Source: Paludibaculum sp. (GTDB taxonomy: Bacteria > Acidobacteriota > Terriglobia > Bryobacterales > Bryobacteraceae). Taken from it: DNA of 64,000 nt. Positions 63,375-64,000 of the stretch are shown here, piece after piece; the stretch's first letter is position 1, and each line of letters opens with the position of its first letter. Both the position numbers and the translations under genes were made by a program. The notes under the pieces were generated by a model. The model was given only the letters and a program-made list of their open reading frames with translations, was not told the DNA's origin and searched no databases. The DNA lies in the NCBI GenBank assembly GCA_029973955.1, contig JARKQJ010000091.1, positions 186,001 through 250,000 of the forward strand. Reading direction: 5' to 3'.

Positions 63375-64000
63375 ATGGGCTTAAGTACTTCTGGGATGCC
63401 ACATGTAGTCATTGTGGGCGGTGGGTTTGGTGGTTTGGCGGCGGCGCGGGCACTCAGGTCGCTCCCCGTCCGCATCACCCTGATCGACAAAACGAACCAC
63501 CACCTCTTCCAGCCTCTCCTCTACCAGGTGGCCACCGCCATGCTGATGCCGGGCCAGATCGCCGCTCCCATCCGCCAGGTCCTGCGCCACCACCGCCGCA
63601 CCACCGTCCTCCTCGGTGAGGTCACCGGCGTGGACACGCGGAACCATGCCGTGGAAATCCGCACCGGCGAGGGCAGGGAAGAACGCGTCTCCTATGATTT
63701 TCTGGTGTTGGCTACCGGAGTCCAGCACTCCTACTTCGGCAAGGACGAATACGCCCGCCACGCGCCCGGCATGAAGACCATGGCCGACGCCACCATGGTG
63801 CGCAACCGCATCCTTTCGGCCTTTGAAGAGGCCGAAGGCGAGACCGACGAAGCCCGCCGCCGCGCCGGGCTCACCTTCGTGCTGGTCGGCGGCGGACCCA
63901 CCGGCGTCGAAATGGCCGGCGCCATCGCCGAACTCTCGCGCCTCTCCATGCGCGAGGACTTCCGTCGCATCAACCCCCAGGAAACCCGCATCGTCCTCGT
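63375..64000 (+). CDS. NAD(P)/FAD-dependent oxidoreductase, NDH-2-like (partial, runs off the window)
   Basis: At least 208 aa, no stop before the window end. The FAD-binding start is PHVVIVGGGFGGLAAARAL, then ITLIDKTNHHLFQPLLYQVA (a type II NADH dehydrogenase signature), LVLATGVQHSYFG, and the second Rossmann motif FVLVGGGPTGVEMAGAIAEL. The likely role is single-subunit, membrane-associated NADH:quinone oxidoreductase. GACAAT (63362-63367) 7 nt upstream suggests a leaderless start at 63375; the ATG at 63396 is an alternative. Confidence 0.88.
   Translation, partial: MGLSTSGMPHVVIVGGGFGGLAAARALRSLPVRITLIDKTNHHLFQPLLYQVATAMLMPGQIAAPIRQVLRHHRRTTVLLGEVTGVDTRNHAVEIRTGEGREERVSYDFLVLATGVQHSYFGKDEYARHAPGMKTMADATMVRNRILSAFEEAEGETDEARRRAGLTFVLVGGGPTGVEMAGAIAELSRLSMREDFRRINPQETRIVL

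Overview
The window looks like a chromosomal segment of a GC-rich, Gram-negative acidobacterium close to Candidatus Solibacter / Bryobacterales. The reasons are two proteins ending in the C-terminal domain catalogued as TIGR03437 (a family I recall as largely Solibacter-associated), two Oar-type TonB-dependent receptors with N-terminal carboxypeptidase-regulatory domains, BACON-like and putative-Ig repeat proteins, several secreted glycan-active enzymes, and an unusually high number of genes with export signals. The placement rests on protein families recalled from memory, not on a search.

Layout. 0-9.4 kb: a membrane-anchored He_PIG protein, a 2207-aa secreted BACON-repeat protein with a TIGR03437 tail, a small outer-membrane barrel coupled to it, and an orphan ORF. 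9.5-14.99 kb: a pseudo-caspase/FGE-like fusion, a decayed EXORDIUM/PHI-1 gene, a 25-aa Lys/Ala peptide gene, a YpfJ-type zinc peptidase, an AraC regulator and a GT1 glycosyltransferase. 15-20.6 kb (minus): a five-gene operon (permease, gamma-glutamylamide synthetase, SDR, aldehyde dehydrogenase, class I amidotransferase) that fits oxidation of a gamma-glutamylated amino alcohol. 20.7-37.2 kb: glycan uptake and degradation: two Oar-type receptors, two Cys-type sulfatases, a GH29 fucosidase, a GH28 polygalacturonase, a LysE exporter, an RfaH/UpxY-like NusG paralogue, an NAD-dependent epimerase and a GlcG/HbpS protein. 37.5-47.9 kb: an ABM-like duplicated protein, a polytopic membrane protein, then a Tad/Flp pilus assembly operon (cpaA, B, C, E, F, tadB, tadC) ending in a 33-aa membrane peptide. 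No Flp pilin and no TadE/F/G is visible. 48-51.8 kb: a beta-propeller protein with a TIGR03437 tail followed by another small barrel, the same pairing as at 1.5-8.8 kb. 52-56 kb: exported Mn-type SOD, a decaheme cytochrome c and a large outer-membrane barrel (porin-cytochrome type), and a 3-TM protein. 56-59.6 kb: rhodanese, MurQ, ErpA/IscA, and an ECF sigma / zinc-finger anti-sigma / Spy-like set. 59.6-62.2 kb: a CoA-acylating aldehyde dehydrogenase and a class II aldolase, both with microcompartment-type encapsulation helices but no shell gene nearby. 62.2-64 kb: an exported D-2-hydroxyacid dehydrogenase and a truncated NDH-2-like flavoprotein.

How it may work together (inference): receptors, sulfatases, fucosidase and polygalacturonase would harvest sulfated or fucosylated plant or microbial glycans. 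The aldolase/aldehyde dehydrogenase pair would process fuculose- or rhamnulose-phosphate. The amino-alcohol operon would recover nitrogen. The Tad apparatus and the TIGR03437/barrel pairs would provide surface attachment. The decaheme conduit may offer an electron outlet. Several genes lack a Shine-Dalgarno site and instead have a -10-like hexamer 6-9 nt before the start codon, suggesting leaderless transcripts. By eye the plus strand is G-rich on the left and C-rich on the right regardless of gene orientation. I saw no rRNA, tRNA, CRISPR array, transposase or intact prophage.
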